From: Myxococcales bacterium
GTDB taxonomy: Bacteria; Myxococcota_A; UBA9042
Assembly (NCBI GenBank): GCA_009692425.1
Contig: SHZF01000003.1
Span: forward strand, 62,001-126,000
Length of the DNA: 64,000 nt
Direction: 5' to 3'
The notes under the pieces are model-generated. The model had not been told where the DNA came from. It did not search any database and worked only from the letters and a program-made list of their open reading frames with translations. Each line of letters begins with the position of its first letter. Positions within the stretch are counted from its first letter, which is position 1. The position numbers were made by a program, and so were the translations under genes. Below are positions 26,487 to 35,234 of this stretch, in pieces.

Positions 26487-28598
26487 CTATGGCACCGAGA
26501 GTTCTGCGCTGGTGGTCGACAGGCTGTAGAGCACGACGCCCTTGCTGTCCTTGGCCTCGAACTTCAGCTTCGCGGGCGCCACGGTCGTGTCCGTCGTGAT
26601 GACGCCATAGTAGGTGCCGCCGGCCTGGCAGAACAGCAGGTCCGACTTTTTCGACGAGCAGTTGAACCCGGCATTGGCCAGCGGGCTCGAGGTGAACTCG
26701 TAGATTGGGTAGGTCTTGGCCGACTTGTCTTTCAGTTGGCGCACCTCGGTGCGGTGCACGTCGCCCGACAGCAGCACCACGCCGCCGATCTTGTTGGCGA
26801 ACACGAAGTTCAGCAGCGCCTCGCGCTCCTCATTGAAGACAGCCCACGAGTCGCCGGTGCCGTTCGGCGTCCACTGGCTGCCGCACGCCACGAGCTTGAA
26901 GGTCGCGGTGGACGCCTTGAGGCCGGCCTGCAGCCATTGCATTTGTGGCTTGCCGAGCATCAGGCCGTCGATCTTGCGCCAGTAGCGGTCATCCAACTGG
27001 AACACCTCGACGTCGCCCCAGGCAAACTTGTGCCACACGCCCTTGACGCCGTCGGAGCCGTGGCCCGGGTTCGACCACGCCTCCTGGAACGCCGTCAACG
27101 CCACCGCCTTGCCCGGGTCGGTGCCGTCCGTGTTGTTGCCGACGAAATCGTGGTCGTCCCACACCGCCCAGGTCGGAGTGTGGGCGGCGAACGCGCGGAA
27201 ATGCGGCTCGCCGTGCATCTTGCGATAGTAGAAGCGCAGCCTGTCGATGTCGCTGCTGTTCGCGTAGTGGTTGTCGCCGATCATCATCATCACATGGGGC
27301 GCTTCGGCGTGCATCGTCGCGAAAATCGGCTGGTCGTCGTTGAGAATGCAACTGCCAAAGTGAAAGACGCTTTTCGATTTTCCTGTCGGCGCAGTGCGAA
27401 ACGTCGGCGCCAATCCGGTGGTGACGATCTCGCCGGCAATGGTGACGCGGTAGAAGTACTTCGTCGCCGGCAGCAGGCCGTCGATGGTAAGATCGACAGT
27501 AAAGTCATTGCCTTGTGCGGGCAGCAGCGTGGCCGACGTCACCGGCTGGGCAAAGCTCGGTTCGACCGCGGCGGCAACCGACACCGGCCACGTCGCGCCC
27601 GTGCGCAGCCAGATGTGCGCACCTTGCGTCGTGGTGTGACCGACCATCGGCCCGTGCGTGAGCGGCCCGCCGTAGCACGATGCACACTGGGCCAGCGTGG
27701 GCTTTTTCGCGTTCCACAGATTCGTCTCGCCGGCGGCCGAACCGAGCCACGCGTCGATGCCGGTCTGGCAGAACAACAGCTTGCCGTCGGCGACCACGGC
27801 GGCACATTCGAGCTTCCACGCGTCGTCGCCGGGCTGGAGTTGCAACGTGACGCGGTCGTGCGCCCCCACAGTGAAGCCCTTGCCCGCCAGGCGAAAGTGA
27901 TCCGTCGCGCCGGGTTCGAGATCGTCGATGGCCTCGTTGTTGGGCTTCCAGCAGTGTTCTTTTGACAGGCACACGGTCATGGCGTCGTTGGTGCCGGCGT
28001 TGGTGCCCGCAGCCGTGCGCACGACGAGCAGGACTTCGCTCACCAACTTGGCGGGGTTGTCGGGCGCGGGCTGGACGTCGGGCCACAGCTTGGTTTCGAC
28101 GGATGGGGGCCCATCGAGGGGCGGCGGCGTGTCGAGGGCGGGCGCAGTGTCGAGGGCGGGCGCAGTGTCGAGGGCGGGCGGCGTGTCGAGGGCGGGCGCA
28201 GTGTCGAGGGCGGGCGGCGTGTCGAGGGCTGGCGCAGTGTCCAGGAGTGGTGGGGCGTCGATCGGCTGAACGAGGTCGGTCGGCTGCGCGATGTCGGTCG
28301 GCTGCGCGATGTCGGTCGGCTGCGCGATGTCGGTCGGCTGCGCGATGTCGGCGGGCTTGGTTGCGTCCGGTTCGGGGGCGTCTTCGCCCGGGTCTGGGGC
28401 CGTTCCGGCGTCGGGAGCCACGGCGTCTGGTGGTGCGGTCTGGTCCGTCGGCGCCAAGTCAGCATGCGCCCCAAGGTCTGCTGCGGCGATGTCCGCGGCT
28501 GCGGCGGAGGCTGCGGCAAACACCGGGGCTGCTGGGCGTGTCGCACACGCGGCGACGAGGCAGGCCAGGACAGCGGCGGCGGCAGGGGGTGAGTTCAT
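26487..28598 (-). CDS. PhoD-like phosphodiesterase/alkaline phosphatase lipoprotein
   Basis: A 703-aa lipoprotein (lipobox LVAAC near residue 18). Residues 20-165 are an Asp/Pro/Ala-rich linker made of 6-residue repeats (TDIAQP and ALDTPP/ALDTAP types). The C-terminal half from about 330 is a PhoD-type metallophosphatase: an Fn3-like lead (LLPATKYFYRVTIAGE), then FGSC, IGDNHYANSS, WDDHDFVGNN, FQLDDRYWR and LSGDVHRTEV, which supply the metal ligands. Substrate not predictable; phosphodiester or phospholipid hydrolysis outside the cytoplasm is likely. The ATG lacks a strong Shine-Dalgarno; a GTG two codons earlier is possible. Confidence 0.85.
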   Translation of the reverse strand: MNSPPAAAAVLACLVAACATRPAAPVFAAASAAAADIAAADLGAHADLAPTDQTAPPDAVAPDAGTAPDPGEDAPEPDATKPADIAQPTDIAQPTDIAQPTDIAQPTDLVQPIDAPPLLDTAPALDTPPALDTAPALDTPPALDTAPALDTAPALDTPPPLDGPPSVETKLWPDVQPAPDNPAKLVSEVLLVVRTAAGTNAGTNDAMTVCLSKEHCWKPNNEAIDDLEPGATDHFRLAGKGFTVGAHDRVTLQLQPGDDAWKLECAAVVADGKLLFCQTGIDAWLGSAAGETNLWNAKKPTLAQCASCYGGPLTHGPMVGHTTTQGAHIWLRTGATWPVSVAAAVEPSFAQPVTSATLLPAQGNDFTVDLTIDGLLPATKYFYRVTIAGEIVTTGLAPTFRTAPTGKSKSVFHFGSCILNDDQPIFATMHAEAPHVMMMIGDNHYANSSDIDRLRFYYRKMHGEPHFRAFAAHTPTWAVWDDHDFVGNNTDGTDPGKAVALTAFQEAWSNPGHGSDGVKGVWHKFAWGDVEVFQLDDRYWRKIDGLMLGKPQMQWLQAGLKASTATFKLVACGSQWTPNGTGDSWAVFNEEREALLNFVFANKIGGVVLLSGDVHRTEVRQLKDKSAKTYPIYEFTSSPLANAGFNCSSKKSDLLFCQAGGTYYGVITTDTTVAPAKLKFEAKDSKGVVLYSLSTTSAELSVP
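28129..28254. repeat. 18-bp tandem repeat, about seven units
   Basis: Units of the type GTGTCGAGGGCGGGCG(C/G)(A/C) run in phase through the PhoD-like gene; the last unit has diverged. It encodes the ALDTxP linker, so gain or loss of units keeps the frame. Confidence 0.85.
28275..28346. repeat. 18-bp tandem repeat, four identical units
   Basis: Four perfect copies of GTCGGTCGGCTGCGCGAT, encoding the TDIAQP linker of the PhoD-like lipoprotein. Perfect identity points to recent expansion. Confidence 0.9.
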
Positions 28599-28748
28599 CG
28601 GCACAGCATCGCTGGCCGGGGGCTCCGGTTCAAGCCGGGCGGGCGCCGGTCGACGAGCCAGGCGCGGCAGGTTTGCCGCCGTAGTTCGCGTCCCCATTCG
28701 ATGGTACCCTCCCGCACCGCCGCTCCCCTTGTGAGCAGCAGGCATCCG

Positions 28749-29309
28749 ATGGCGCAAGATCCAGAAAGCACAGGCGTCCTCGGCGTGGTGACGCTGCCGG
28801 CACCCAGCGCAGGCCTGCGCATCCGCCGCGCCCAAACCGGCGATGGTGCGGTCGTCCTCGCCCTCATTGCAGAACTGGCGGAGTACGAACGACTGCTGGA
28901 CCACGTGACGGCGACCCGAGAGGACATCGAGCGCCTGTTGTTCACACCCGACGCCCGTGCCTTCTGCGAACTGGCCGAGTGGGACGGCGTACCGGTCGGC
29001 TTTGCGTTCTGGTTCTACAACGCCTCGACGTTTCGTGGCCGCCTCGGCATCTACCTCGAAGACCTTTATGTCCAGCCGAGCCTGCGCGGCAAAGGCATCG
29101 GCAAGGCGCTGTTGGCCGCCCTGGCCCGGCAAGCGGTGGCCGAAGACCTGCCCCGGCTGGATTGGGTGGTGCTGGGCTGGAACACGCCTGCCATCGCGTT
29201 CTTCGAGTCGTTCGGGGCGACTTCGCTGAGCGCGTGGACGGGCTTTCGCTTGACGGGCAGCAGCCTGGCGGATCTGGCGCGGCAGGCACCGGCCGCTGCG
29301 CGTTGCTGA
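28749..29309 (+). CDS. GNAT family N-acetyltransferase
   Basis: A 186-aa acetyl-CoA-dependent N-acetyltransferase. Residues 20-180 form the GNAT domain: LRIRRAQTGDGAVVLALI, then EDLYVQPSLRGKGIGKALL (motif A, Q/R-x-x-G-x-G/A pattern) and LDWVVLGWNTPAIAFFESFGA. The combination DLYVxPSxRGxGIGxxLL and WNxPAIxFYxxxGA resembles diamine (spermidine/spermine-like) acetyltransferases, but the substrate is open. The ATG at 28749 was preferred over upstream in-frame codons because it begins the conserved-length protein. Divergent from the PhoD-like gene. Confidence 0.85.
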   Translation: MAQDPESTGVLGVVTLPAPSAGLRIRRAQTGDGAVVLALIAELAEYERLLDHVTATREDIERLLFTPDARAFCELAEWDGVPVGFAFWFYNASTFRGRLGIYLEDLYVQPSLRGKGIGKALLAALARQAVAEDLPRLDWVVLGWNTPAIAFFESFGATSLSAWTGFRLTGSSLADLARQAPAAARC

Positions 29310-29317
29310 TCGGTCGC

Positions 29318-29578
29318 TCAGTGCTTGCTGTCGAACTTGATCCCGGCCTGCACTTCGCCGATCGCCTGACCGATCAAACCGATCGCCTTGACCCGGTGAC
29401 CGCCCTTGTCGGCCGTGGCCCGCTCCAACGACGCCTTGGCCTTGTGCAGGAACTCGACGGCGGCCCGCATCATCGGTTGCGGCTCTGCCGACGCGGGACG
29501 CACGCCGCCCGCCAGCGACCACACGAGCGCGGCGGCGAGCACGAGAGTCGAGACTTTCCAGATTCGCGAGTTGTCCAT
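29318..29578 (-). CDS. Small exported protein of a widespread 'DKGGHR' family
   Basis: An 86-aa protein with a signal peptide (cleavage after ASA, near residue 30). The mature 55 residues are helical, with MRAAVEFLHKAKASLERATADKGGHRVKAIGLIGQAI; the DKGGHRxxAIxLIxxAI signature recurs in small periplasmic proteins of many proteobacteria whose function is unknown to me. GGAGG stands before the ATG. It lies downstream of the yqeY-like gene with a 59-nt gap on the same strand. Confidence 0.75.
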   Translation of the reverse strand: MDNSRIWKVSTLVLAAALVWSLAGGVRPASAEPQPMMRAAVEFLHKAKASLERATADKGGHRVKAIGLIGQAIGEVQAGIKFDSKH

Positions 29579-29637
29579 GATTTCCTCCCAGGGTTGGCGC
29601 GGGCAGGGCGCCCGCAGCCGGTCAACGGGCCCGACGT

Positions 29638-30102
29638 TCAAGCGCCCAGTTTCTGTCTGACGAGGCGCGCCACGAGGCCGGGATCGACCTGGCCCTTGAA
29701 TTCCTTCATCACAAGCCCCGTGGCCTTGCCGGCCATCTTGGCATCGGCAATGGCATGCTGCGCCAGCACGCCATCGATGAGCGCCGCCGTGGCGATTTCG
29801 TCGAGCAGCTTGGGCAGGAAGCGGTCGAGGTACGCAATCTCGCCCCGCATCTGCACGACGTTGTCTTCGTCCTGGCCCACGCCGCCGGCCGTCAGTTCCT
29901 CAATGGACCCCTGCAACATCTTGACGTAGTTGCGGATCACGTCGACGACGAGTTCGTCCGTCACATCGACGGGTACCTTGGCGGTGCGGCGCTCCATGAC
30001 CTTCGTGCGCACCATGCGGATCGCCATCATCGCGACCTTGTCGCCGGCGCGCATCGAGACCTTGAGTTGCTCCTGCAGGTCGGCTTCGAGGGCGGATGGC
30101 AT
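29638..30102 (-). CDS. GatB/YqeY domain protein
   Basis: A 154-aa cytoplasmic protein matching the YqeY family: MxxxLxxxLKxxMRAGDKxxMxxIRMVRTKV at the N-terminus, YLDRFLPKLLDEIA in the middle and MGKxMxxxK-type end (MAGKATGLVMKEFKGQVDP). The fold is the tail domain of the GatB amidotransferase subunit and binds tRNA-like RNA in relatives; a standalone role is poorly defined. AGGAG stands before the ATG. Normal length. Confidence 0.9.
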   Translation of the reverse strand: MPSALEADLQEQLKVSMRAGDKVAMMAIRMVRTKVMERRTAKVPVDVTDELVVDVIRNYVKMLQGSIEELTAGGVGQDEDNVVQMRGEIAYLDRFLPKLLDEIATAALIDGVLAQHAIADAKMAGKATGLVMKEFKGQVDPGLVARLVRQKLGA

Positions 30103-30140
30103 CGACTCTCCTGGGTACTGGCTGCGGGCGGGGTGCCCGA

Positions 30141-31031
30141 TCAGAACGGCTTGGGTGGCTGGCCGGGCGCACCGGCCGAAGGGGCCGGCGGCGGCGCGGC
30201 GCTCGGCGGGGCCATTGCAGGCGGCGGCGCCTGACCGGCCATGCCGACGGCGGCAGCGGGCATTGTCGGCGCCATGCCCATCGGCAAGGGGAGTGCGATG
30301 CCGGACGGTGGCAGCGTGCCGGGTGCGCCGGGTTGGCCCGGCAGGGCTCCCATTTGCCCAGGAGCGCCCATTTGCCCAGGAGCGCCCATTTGCCCAGGAG
30401 CGCCCATTTGCCCAGGAGCGCCGCCCATCTGGCCAGCAACTGGAGGTTGACCCACCTGCCCCGGCTGGCCGGGCTGGCCTTGCATCGCCCGCTGCTGTTG
30501 CAACGCCTGCCCCTTCAACTGGTCGACCTGCATCATCGCGGCCGTCAGCCGCGTGCTCGCATCCTGAAGCTTGCCCATCGCCTCGCCCGGATTGCCTACG
30601 GACCCCGTCGACAGCCCCGCCCGCACCTCGCGCACCTGCATGTCGACCAGCGCCATTACCGGCAGCAGGGTGTACGCGGGCAAGCGCTGCAGGTTGATGT
30701 CGGTCTTGGCGAGTTCGAGGTCGCGCAGCTTCTTGTCCACTTCCTGGCAGCGCGCCAGCACCGTGCGCACCATGTCGTTCGCCGCCCGCATCTTGGTGGC
30801 GCGCTGTTCGGCGTCGCCTGTCGCCTTGCCTGCATCGAACGCCCCCTGCGCTTCGGCCAGCCGCGCGTCGAGCGCCGCCTTGAGGGCGGGGAACTTGCCC
30901 GCGAATTCCTGCATATGCAGCCTGTTCTGATCCCAGGTGCGCGTCTCGCCCTCTTCGGAAGGTTTGCAGGCGGCCACAGATAGGGCCAGGGACAGGATGC
31001 AGACAGTTGTGTGCAGGAAGGGCGATCGCAT
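30141..31031 (-). CDS. Lipoprotein with GAPGQM repeats
   Basis: A 296-aa predicted lipoprotein: signal peptide with lipobox VAAC (residues 19-22), a helical, likely coiled-coil domain to about residue 180, and a Pro/Gly/Met/Gln-rich C-terminal tail holding perfect GAPGQM repeats. Not assigned to a family. The ATG at 31031 has GGAG 8 nt upstream; an upstream in-frame GTG/ATG reading would remove the signal peptide from the N-terminus. It precedes the yqeY-like gene on the same strand by 38 nt. Confidence 0.75.
   Translation of the reverse strand: MRSPFLHTTVCILSLALSVAACKPSEEGETRTWDQNRLHMQEFAGKFPALKAALDARLAEAQGAFDAGKATGDAEQRATKMRAANDMVRTVLARCQEVDKKLRDLELAKTDINLQRLPAYTLLPVMALVDMQVREVRAGLSTGSVGNPGEAMGKLQDASTRLTAAMMQVDQLKGQALQQQRAMQGQPGQPGQVGQPPVAGQMGGAPGQMGAPGQMGAPGQMGAPGQMGALPGQPGAPGTLPPSGIALPLPMGMAPTMPAAAVGMAGQAPPPAMAPPSAAPPPAPSAGAPGQPPKPF
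30349..30420. repeat. 18-bp tandem repeat, four identical units
   Basis: Four perfect copies of CCCATTTGCCCAGGAGCG inside the lipoprotein gene, with diverged half-units at both sides. It encodes the GAPGQM tail. Confidence 0.9.
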
Positions 31032-31085
31032 CAGCAGTGCTCCAAGGTCGAGTTGGCGCACGTTTGCCCCTGCGGCCGGGCGTTG

Positions 31086-32051
31086 TCAAGCCTCGAAAGG
31101 CTCCCACGGCTGCGTCTCGGCCCATTGTCCCAGCGTGCGCACGTCGTGGCTGCGCGCGAGGTCCTCGAGCAAGCGCACGAACACGGGCCACTTGCGGCCG
31201 AGCCGCACCCGCAACGCCGGCTCCGTGCGCAGCCGCGTCGGCAGCCCGTCGCGTTCGAAGTCGGCGAGGTCGAGGCCATGGCACTCGAAGTTCAGCCAGT
31301 CGGCACCGCGCGCAAGCGGCCACAGCGCGAGGTGACCGGCGAGCCCTTGCGCCAGCACCGCCGTTCCGATGAAGGGCCAGCGCAGGCCCGGCAGCACGCC
31401 GATCGGCAACTCCAGCAGCGTGCGCCCCGACGGCAGGCGCTCGATGTGCGGCTTCCGTGGCCCGAGCCACACCGCTGGCGGCTCCGCGACGCTGCCCGAC
31501 GGGCGCCCGAGCAAGCGATACCCCAAGATGAACGCCGCCTTCGCAAGCTGGTACGGCGGGCACGGGAAGCGCGAGCTGTCGTAGCCATGGCCCGCATCGA
31601 CGATCGCCTCGGCCAGCGCAGTGGACACCACGTACCCCGGCGCACGAAACCCCACGACGGCCTGGCCCGACGCGTCCTGCAGTCGTTTGCGGGCCGTGAC
31701 CAGTTCGTGGGCGATGGCATCCGGTGCCTGCCGGGACAAGTCGTAGGGATGCGTCAGCGAATGGCTGCCGATTTCGTGGCCGGCGCGCACGACATCGCGA
31801 AACGCGGCCGCCACTTCGGGGTGGGCGAGGTCTTGCGCGACCACGAAAAACGTCGCCGGCACGCCCGTCCTGGCGAACAGATCGAGAAAGCGGGGCACGG
31901 CACGCGCCCACACGACGGGATCATGCGCTGCGGCATCGAAGGCGGCCGCGTTGCCGCTGGCGCCGGCGTGCCCGTGAATGCGGTCGTACAGGTACAGCCC
32001 ATCGACATCAACGTTGACGGCGGCGCGCGGGCGGCGGAGCGGTGCGGCCAT
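31086..32051 (-). CDS. Polysaccharide deacetylase (NodB/CE4-like)
   Basis: A 321-aa protein with the carbohydrate esterase 4 pattern: motif 1 with aspartate (NVDVDGLYLYDR), motif 2 metal-binding HEIGSHSLTHPYDLS, and motif 3 GFRAPGY. No signal peptide, so it may act on lipid-linked or cytoplasmic-face substrates, as in the PIG-L/ArnD-like deacetylases that work with nearby glycosyltransferases. It lies 21 nt downstream of the GT2 gene on the same strand, probably one transcript with it. Confidence 0.85.
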   Translation of the reverse strand: MAAPLRRPRAAVNVDVDGLYLYDRIHGHAGASGNAAAFDAAAHDPVVWARAVPRFLDLFARTGVPATFFVVAQDLAHPEVAAAFRDVVRAGHEIGSHSLTHPYDLSRQAPDAIAHELVTARKRLQDASGQAVVGFRAPGYVVSTALAEAIVDAGHGYDSSRFPCPPYQLAKAAFILGYRLLGRPSGSVAEPPAVWLGPRKPHIERLPSGRTLLELPIGVLPGLRWPFIGTAVLAQGLAGHLALWPLARGADWLNFECHGLDLADFERDGLPTRLRTEPALRVRLGRKWPVFVRLLEDLARSHDVRTLGQWAETQPWEPFEA

Positions 32052-32072
32052 CGTGCGCTCCGAGCGGTGCGG

Positions 32073-32903
32073 TCAGCGGTTGCGGATGCGCACGACCCAC
32101 ACGAGCCGGGCCAGGTTCTTCAACACGTTCGGCACGCGCTTGAACAGGTGGATGCTCGGCGGCCGCTTCTCGTGGATCGTGATGGGGATTTCGACCACGC
32201 GCAACCGGTAGCGCTGCGCCCGGATGACGAGTTCGCTCGCGAAAAGGTCCTTGTCGACCACACACTTGCCCACCGTGTGCAGCAGTTTCTCGCGGTCAAA
32301 GGCCTTGAGGCCGTGCGTGTCGGTGCCTTGGAAGCTGAGCAGCACGCGCAGCATCCCGTTGATGACCATCGTCGCCGCGCGCCGGGTCAGCGGGCGTTGG
32401 TCGCGCGCATCCTTGTGGGCCTTGCTGCCGACCACGAAATCGGCCTCGTCCGCGTCGAGCAGCGCGAGCGCGCGGCGGTGGAAGTCGAGGTCGCACAGGT
32501 CGATCTCTTCGCACAGCACGTAGCGCCCACGCGCCGCCTCGATGCCGCGCCGCAGCGCTTTGCCGTAGTTCGGCTCGTCCGAAGTGATCGCGCGCACTTC
32601 AGGGAAGGCGCGGCTCAGCTTTTCGGCGATGGCGCGCGTGTCGTCCTTCGAGCCGTTTTCGCTGATCAGGATTTCGAACGGCCGGCCGAACGTCATCAGC
32701 CCGGCGTGCAATTCGGTGACGGAGGCCCACAAGATGGCCTCCTCATTGTAGCACGGGATGACAACCGACAGGTGCGGCGCCGCGTCGGTCGTGCTCGCAA
32801 CGGGTGCGGTGGGCTTGGCAGCGCGCGCGGGGGCCTCCGCAGCGGTCGCATCGGGGGACGCGGCTGCAGGCGCAGGCGCTCCAGGCTTCTTCTTGCCGGC
32901 CAC
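32073..32903 (-). CDS. Glycosyltransferase family 2
   Basis: A 276-aa GT-A enzyme after a Pro/Ala/Lys-rich N-terminus of about 40 residues. Family motifs: [26 protein letters not shown] and [15 protein letters not shown] (acidic metal site), then KAFDREKLL and a basic C-terminus ([21 protein letters not shown]). GTG at 32903 chosen for GGAGG 4 nt upstream. The arrangement GT2 plus polysaccharide deacetylase recalls ArnC/ArnD-like undecaprenyl-sugar pathways, but no arn gene is present. Confidence 0.85.
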   Translation of the reverse strand: MAGKKKPGAPAPAAASPDATAAEAPARAAKPTAPVASTTDAAPHLSVVIPCYNEEAILWASVTELHAGLMTFGRPFEILISENGSKDDTRAIAEKLSRAFPEVRAITSDEPNYGKALRRGIEAARGRYVLCEEIDLCDLDFHRRALALLDADEADFVVGSKAHKDARDQRPLTRRAATMVINGMLRVLLSFQGTDTHGLKAFDREKLLHTVGKCVVDKDLFASELVIRAQRYRLRVVEIPITIHEKRPPSIHLFKRVPNVLKNLARLVWVVRIRNR

Positions 32904-32966
32904 GGGGCCTCCACTGGCCGGGTGGTCCGGCGCGAGGGGGCCGGTACAATCCGGAATCTGCGCGGA

Positions 32967-32996
32967 TTGGTCAAGCGGGGCGTCCTGCGCTAGCCT
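32967..32996 (+). promoter_or_regulatory. Predicted promoter of iadA
   Basis: TTGGTC (32967-32972), 18-nt spacer, TAGCCT (32991-32996). The ATG lies 10 nt after the -10 box, so the leader would be only a few nucleotides; no Shine-Dalgarno is present, consistent with near-leaderless translation. Confidence 0.4.
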
Positions 32997-33006
32997 GCCC
33001 AGCCCC

Positions 33007-34212
33007 ATGCCGACTCCCGCGCTGCTGCCGCCACCGCCACGCCCGCTCGCGCTGTTGCGTCAGGCTCGTGCGTTCGGCCCGCTGCCGCTCGGTGTCGTCG
33101 ACATCCTCGTCGGTGGTGGCGAGATCCTGGCGATTGGCACGGACTTGCCCGTACCCGCGGGCCTGCCGTGCGAACGGATCGCGCTCGCCGGCGCCTGCGT
33201 CGTGCCCGGCTTCGTCGATGCCCACGTGCACCTGCAGGGCGGCGGCGGCGAAGCGGGGGCCGCGACGCGTGTGCCCGAAGTGGCGTTTTCTGACCTGACG
33301 ACGGCGGGCGTCACCACCGCGATCGGCCTGCTGGGCACGGATGCGACGACGCGCGGGCTGGCCGGCCTGTTGGCTGCCGCGCGCGCGCTCGACGAACTCG
33401 GCTTGACGGCCCTGTGCTACACCGGCAGCTACGAGGTGCCCCCGGTGACGCTGACCGGCAGCGTGCGCGGCGATCTTGTCCACATCGACCGGATTGTGGC
33501 GGTCGGCGAACTCGCCATTTCGGACCACCGCTCGTCGCAGCCGACGTTCGACGAATTCGTGCGCATCGCAGCCGACGCCCACGTCGCCGGGCTCATGACG
33601 GGCAAGGCGGGCCTGCTCCACCTGCACCTGGGCGACGGGCCGCGCGGGCTCGACCTTGTGCGGCGCGCGCTCGACGCGACGGAACTGCCAGCGCGCACGT
33701 TCCACCCGACCCACTGCAACCGCAACCGGCGGCTGTGGGGCGAGGCGCAGGAGCTCACGCGGCGCGGCGTCACGATCGATGTCACCGCTTTCCCTGCCGA
33801 GGACGACGCTCCCGGTGCGGCGGACGCGATCGCGGAATTCCTCATCGGCGGCTTCGACCGCGCGCGCCTGACCGTGAGTTCCGACGGCGGCGGCTGTCTG
33901 CCCGCGTTCGACGGCCAGGGCAACCTGTTGCACATGGACGTCGGCCGCTGCGGTGCCCTGGCCGAGGCGATGGCCGAACTGCTGGCGGCCGGTCACCCGC
34001 TGGAGACCGTGCTGCCGTTTTTTACGTCGAACGTCGCCCACACCTTCCGCCTGCACCGCAAGGGGCGGCTGCGGGTGGGCGGCGACGCGGACCTGATCGT
34101 GCTCGACGAGGCCGGTCGGCCGCGCGATGTCATGGCTGGGGGGCGCTGGGTCGTGCTGGCGGGAGTGCCGAAGGTGCGCGGGCTGTTCGAGGCGGGCCAA
34201 CGGTTGGGTTGA
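33007..34212 (+). CDS. iadA: Isoaspartyl dipeptidase
   Basis: Zinc amidohydrolase that cleaves beta-aspartyl dipeptides from damaged proteins or peptidoglycan-like peptides, 401 aa. Metal ligands visible: [15 protein letters not shown] (HxH of the amidohydrolase superfamily plus the IadA-type glycine run), [16 protein letters not shown] and [11 protein letters not shown] (final aspartate). [18 protein letters not shown] is the characteristic IadA block. Full length. Divergent from the GT2 gene. Confidence 0.92.
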   Translation: MPTPALLPPPPRPLALLRQARAFGPLPLGVVDILVGGGEILAIGTDLPVPAGLPCERIALAGACVVPGFVDAHVHLQGGGGEAGAATRVPEVAFSDLTTAGVTTAIGLLGTDATTRGLAGLLAAARALDELGLTALCYTGSYEVPPVTLTGSVRGDLVHIDRIVAVGELAISDHRSSQPTFDEFVRIAADAHVAGLMTGKAGLLHLHLGDGPRGLDLVRRALDATELPARTFHPTHCNRNRRLWGEAQELTRRGVTIDVTAFPAEDDAPGAADAIAEFLIGGFDRARLTVSSDGGGCLPAFDGQGNLLHMDVGRCGALAEAMAELLAAGHPLETVLPFFTSNVAHTFRLHRKGRLRVGGDADLIVLDEAGRPRDVMAGGRWVVLAGVPKVRGLFEAGQRLG

Positions 34213-34253
34213 CGGGCGCTGCGCACTCGCTCAAACCCGTGTGCACGGTTCCG

Positions 34254-35009
34254 TCAAAACGCGCCGCTGCGCTCGATCTCGGTGACTTCCCACTTCGCGA
34301 GCAGCGAGATGACCTTGTCTTCGAGCTTCTTGGCGTCCATTTTTGCGTTCTTGTTCTCGATTTCTGCCTGGGCTTGACCGGGCGGGCCTTCGGGCATGGC
34401 GCGCGTGGCATCGCCGTTCGTGTCTTCCATCGCGTAGGCGTTGCGCTCCACAGCGCGTGAACGCTCTTCGCTCTGCGCCACTTCTGAACTGTCTTCGTCG
34501 CCGCGCCGCGCCTGGTTGAGCAGCGCGCCGCTCGCAAAGCCCGCGGGAATCCCGCCCGTGCCCGCGCCCCCACCGCCAGCCGTCGGCGCCGTGACGTGGG
34601 CCAGTTCGTGGGCCAGCACCGCGCGGCCGGTGCGTGTGTGCGGGTCGAACTCACCGTGACCGAAGAACACGTCTTGATCGCCGATCGCGAACGCGCGCGC
34701 GCCCAACGCATCGGCTGCCGCCTGGGCCCGCGTGCCCCGGTGGATGCGGACCTCGTGCAGCGATTCCTTGCGAAACCCGAGGCGCGTTAGCTTGTCGACG
34801 AGAGCACGGTCGAGCTTGGTCGGCACGGGGTCGGCCAGCCAGCGCGCGCCGATCTGCGAGTAGCGGCTCGCCAGGTCCGCGCCCATCGCGGCGGCCTGCA
34901 TCCCCGCGAGTTGTGAGGCCATCTGCGCGGGGTTGCCGCCGGCCTCGATGCCGATGGCAGCGCCTTCTTCGGCGAGGTGGCGGAGCTCTTCGTCGCGGTT
35001 CTGCGCCAT
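34254..35009 (-). CDS. DUF4157 (eCIS-core-type) protein
   Basis: A 251-aa protein with the DUF4157 signature: LGARAFAIGDQDVFFGHGEFDPHTRTGRAVLAHELAH, holding a metalloprotease-like HELAH at 134-138. The N-terminal 80 residues are helical and charged; the C-terminal 100 are acidic, Gly- and Lys-rich. GGAGG precedes the ATG. DUF4157 proteins are often linked to extracellular contractile injection systems as cargo or toxin leaders, but no sheath, tube or baseplate gene lies in this window, so its partners must be elsewhere. Confidence 0.8.
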   Translation of the reverse strand: MAQNRDEELRHLAEEGAAIGIEAGGNPAQMASQLAGMQAAAMGADLASRYSQIGARWLADPVPTKLDRALVDKLTRLGFRKESLHEVRIHRGTRAQAAADALGARAFAIGDQDVFFGHGEFDPHTRTGRAVLAHELAHVTAPTAGGGGAGTGGIPAGFASGALLNQARRGDEDSSEVAQSEERSRAVERNAYAMEDTNGDATRAMPEGPPGQAQAEIENKNAKMDAKKLEDKVISLLAKWEVTEIERSGAF

Positions 35010-35143
35010 TGCGGCCTCCTGCACGCCCGATCTAGCACGCGGCGGTCGACGTCGCCAGCGGTGCGCGCGGCCGCGCCGGCCCGACGGGGTGCGCAGACCA
35101 CGGCGGCGAGCCTCGCCTCGGCGCTGGACGCGCCAACGTGAAG

Positions 35144-35172
35144 TTGACACGGCGGGACGCAGCCAGAATGCT
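35144..35172 (+). promoter_or_regulatory. Possible promoter of the cysteine synthase gene
   Basis: A consensus -35 TTGACA (35144-35149) with a 17-nt spacer and a weak -10 AATGCT (35167-35172). Placement supports the ATG at 35235 rather than the in-frame TTG at 35172. Confidence 0.3.
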
Positions 35173-35234
35173 TGTTCACGCGCGCGGGGCCTTATTGCGG
35201 GGTCGACCCCACCGTCCTGCCGCTTTTCGCCGCG

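Noticed and set aside
28129-30420. CRISPR-like arrays from short regular repeats
   Set aside because: Units are contiguous 18-bp codon repeats inside open reading frames without unique spacers; no cas gene is present.
29638-31911. A 757-codon minus-strand frame running through three genes
   Set aside because: Only its last 154 codons (yqeY-like) have family signatures and a Shine-Dalgarno; the rest overlaps the lipoprotein and deacetylase genes in another frame.
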